From contig NZ_JAVJSQ010000026.1 of assembly GCF_040219335.1 (NCBI RefSeq), positions 62,001 to 126,000 of the forward strand: a DNA stretch of 64,000 nucleotides. The letters run 5' to 3'. This stretch comes from Gimesia sp. (GTDB lineage Bacteria > Planctomycetota > Planctomycetia > Planctomycetales > Planctomycetaceae). Made by a program: the position numbers and the translations under genes. Each line of letters starts with the position of its first letter. Position 1 is the first letter of the stretch. Below the pieces are notes generated by a model. It did not search any database, was not told the DNA's origin, and worked only from the letters and a program-made list of their open reading frames with translations. This document shows, in pieces, positions 63,644-64,000 of this stretch.

Positions 63644-64000
63644 ATGAGCCTGGCAGAACACATTACCGCAGCCCTGCAACTTCCGACCACAGTCGTCAAC
63701 ATGTACCTGGATGATCTGACCGACGCGGAACTACTGGTGAGACCCGCAGAGAACATGAACCACATCGCCTGGCAATTGGGGCACCTGATCCAGAGTGAGC
63801 ATATGCATGTATCTGAAGTCGCCCCCGATGCGATGCCTGCGCTGCCTGAAGGATTTACGGAACGACACACCAGAGAAACCGCTGCCAGTGATGAGCCGGG
63901 AGACTTCCTGAGTAAAGCCGAATATCTCCAGCTGATGCACGAGCAGCGCGAAGCCAGTTCAAAGCTGCTGGCGACACTGAGTGATGAGCAACTATCGCAA
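63644..64000 (+). CDS. DinB-family protein, truncated by the window end
   Basis: The first 119 codons of a protein of the DinB/YfiT four-helix superfamily; the frame is still open at the last base. The metal-site pattern is visible: MNHIAWQLGHLIQSEHMH holds the first conserved His residues of the second helix, after the opening helix MSLAEHITAALQLPTTVVNMYLDDL. Members are metal-dependent thiol transferases or related enzymes; bacillithiol or mycothiol use cannot be judged from this part. It follows the PIG-L gene. Confidence 0.85.
   Translation, partial: MSLAEHITAALQLPTTVVNMYLDDLTDAELLVRPAENMNHIAWQLGHLIQSEHMHVSEVAPDAMPALPEGFTERHTRETAASDEPGDFLSKAEYLQLMHEQREASSKLLATLSDEQLSQ

Overview
The window reads as a chromosomal segment of a planctomycete, most likely Gimesia or a close relative. 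This is inferred from gene content: a DUF1501 gene next to a PSCyt1/DUF1549/DUF1553 gene, secreted Gfo/Idh/MocA, NIPSNAP and PQQ-propeller proteins, zinc-ribbon/ExbB fusions and a giant repeat-bearing secretin. Genes are loosely spaced, many products carry Sec, Tat or lipoprotein signals, and both strands are used in short blocks. I found no rRNA, insertion sequence, prophage or CRISPR array. Two tRNAs are present (Val-UAC at 9840 and Thr-CGU at 26901).

Layout. 1-1.2 kb: end of an unknown gene, a FlK-like thioesterase and an ABM monooxygenase. 1.2-9.7 kb (minus): membrane/TPR protein, serS, amidohydrolase, a small secreted Cys protein and a sugar-nucleotide epimerase. 9.8-15.6 kb: tRNA-Val, then DUF1501, DUF1549/1553 and a ceramidase-like protein. 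15.9-26.8 kb (plus): Ca2+ ATPase, a decayed lipoprotein gene, a thioredoxin fusion, mgtE and a GT39-like/TPR protein. 27-33 kb: S15-type hydrolase, NIPSNAP protein and an ECF sigma/membrane/PDZ cluster. 32.9-45.9 kb: pyrophosphatase, FKBP, GNAT, cyclophilin, the 1,693-aa secretin, a parvulin lipoprotein and mfd. 46-52 kb: aroB, an Hpt/receiver/PilZ cluster, yggS, DUF167 and a PQQ propeller. 52-59.5 kb: ExbD/ExbB-like pair, then ROK, Ppx/GppA and PPK1. 59.5-64 kb: a micropeptide RNA, a Gfo/Idh oxidoreductase, a structured leader, a second receiver, a PIG-L deacetylase and a truncated DinB gene.

How the genes fit together. The envelope block at 33-42 kb holds all three classical peptidyl-prolyl isomerase families (FKBP lipoprotein, cyclophilin, parvulin lipoprotein) around a giant secretin, which suggests a shared role in folding exported proteins. 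The secretin has twin 13-bp palindromes in its upstream region and a row of four hairpins after its stop. ROK, Ppx and PPK1 form a sugar-kinase and polyphosphate block. Hpt, receiver and PilZ genes sit together without a histidine kinase.

Most interesting signals. (1) Two paralogous receivers 14 kb apart, one with the phospho-acceptor Asp52 and the other with Glu52, a natural phosphomimetic. (2) An RNA at 59.8-60.0 kb encoding a 13-residue Cys-rich peptide behind a near-perfect Shine-Dalgarno that can pair with a downstream anti-SD-like sequence, ending in a very strong terminator. (3) A terminator/antiterminator-like leader upstream of the Glu52 receiver. (4) The twin palindromes before the secretin. 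(5) A lipoprotein gene whose signal peptide has been lost through several separate lesions.
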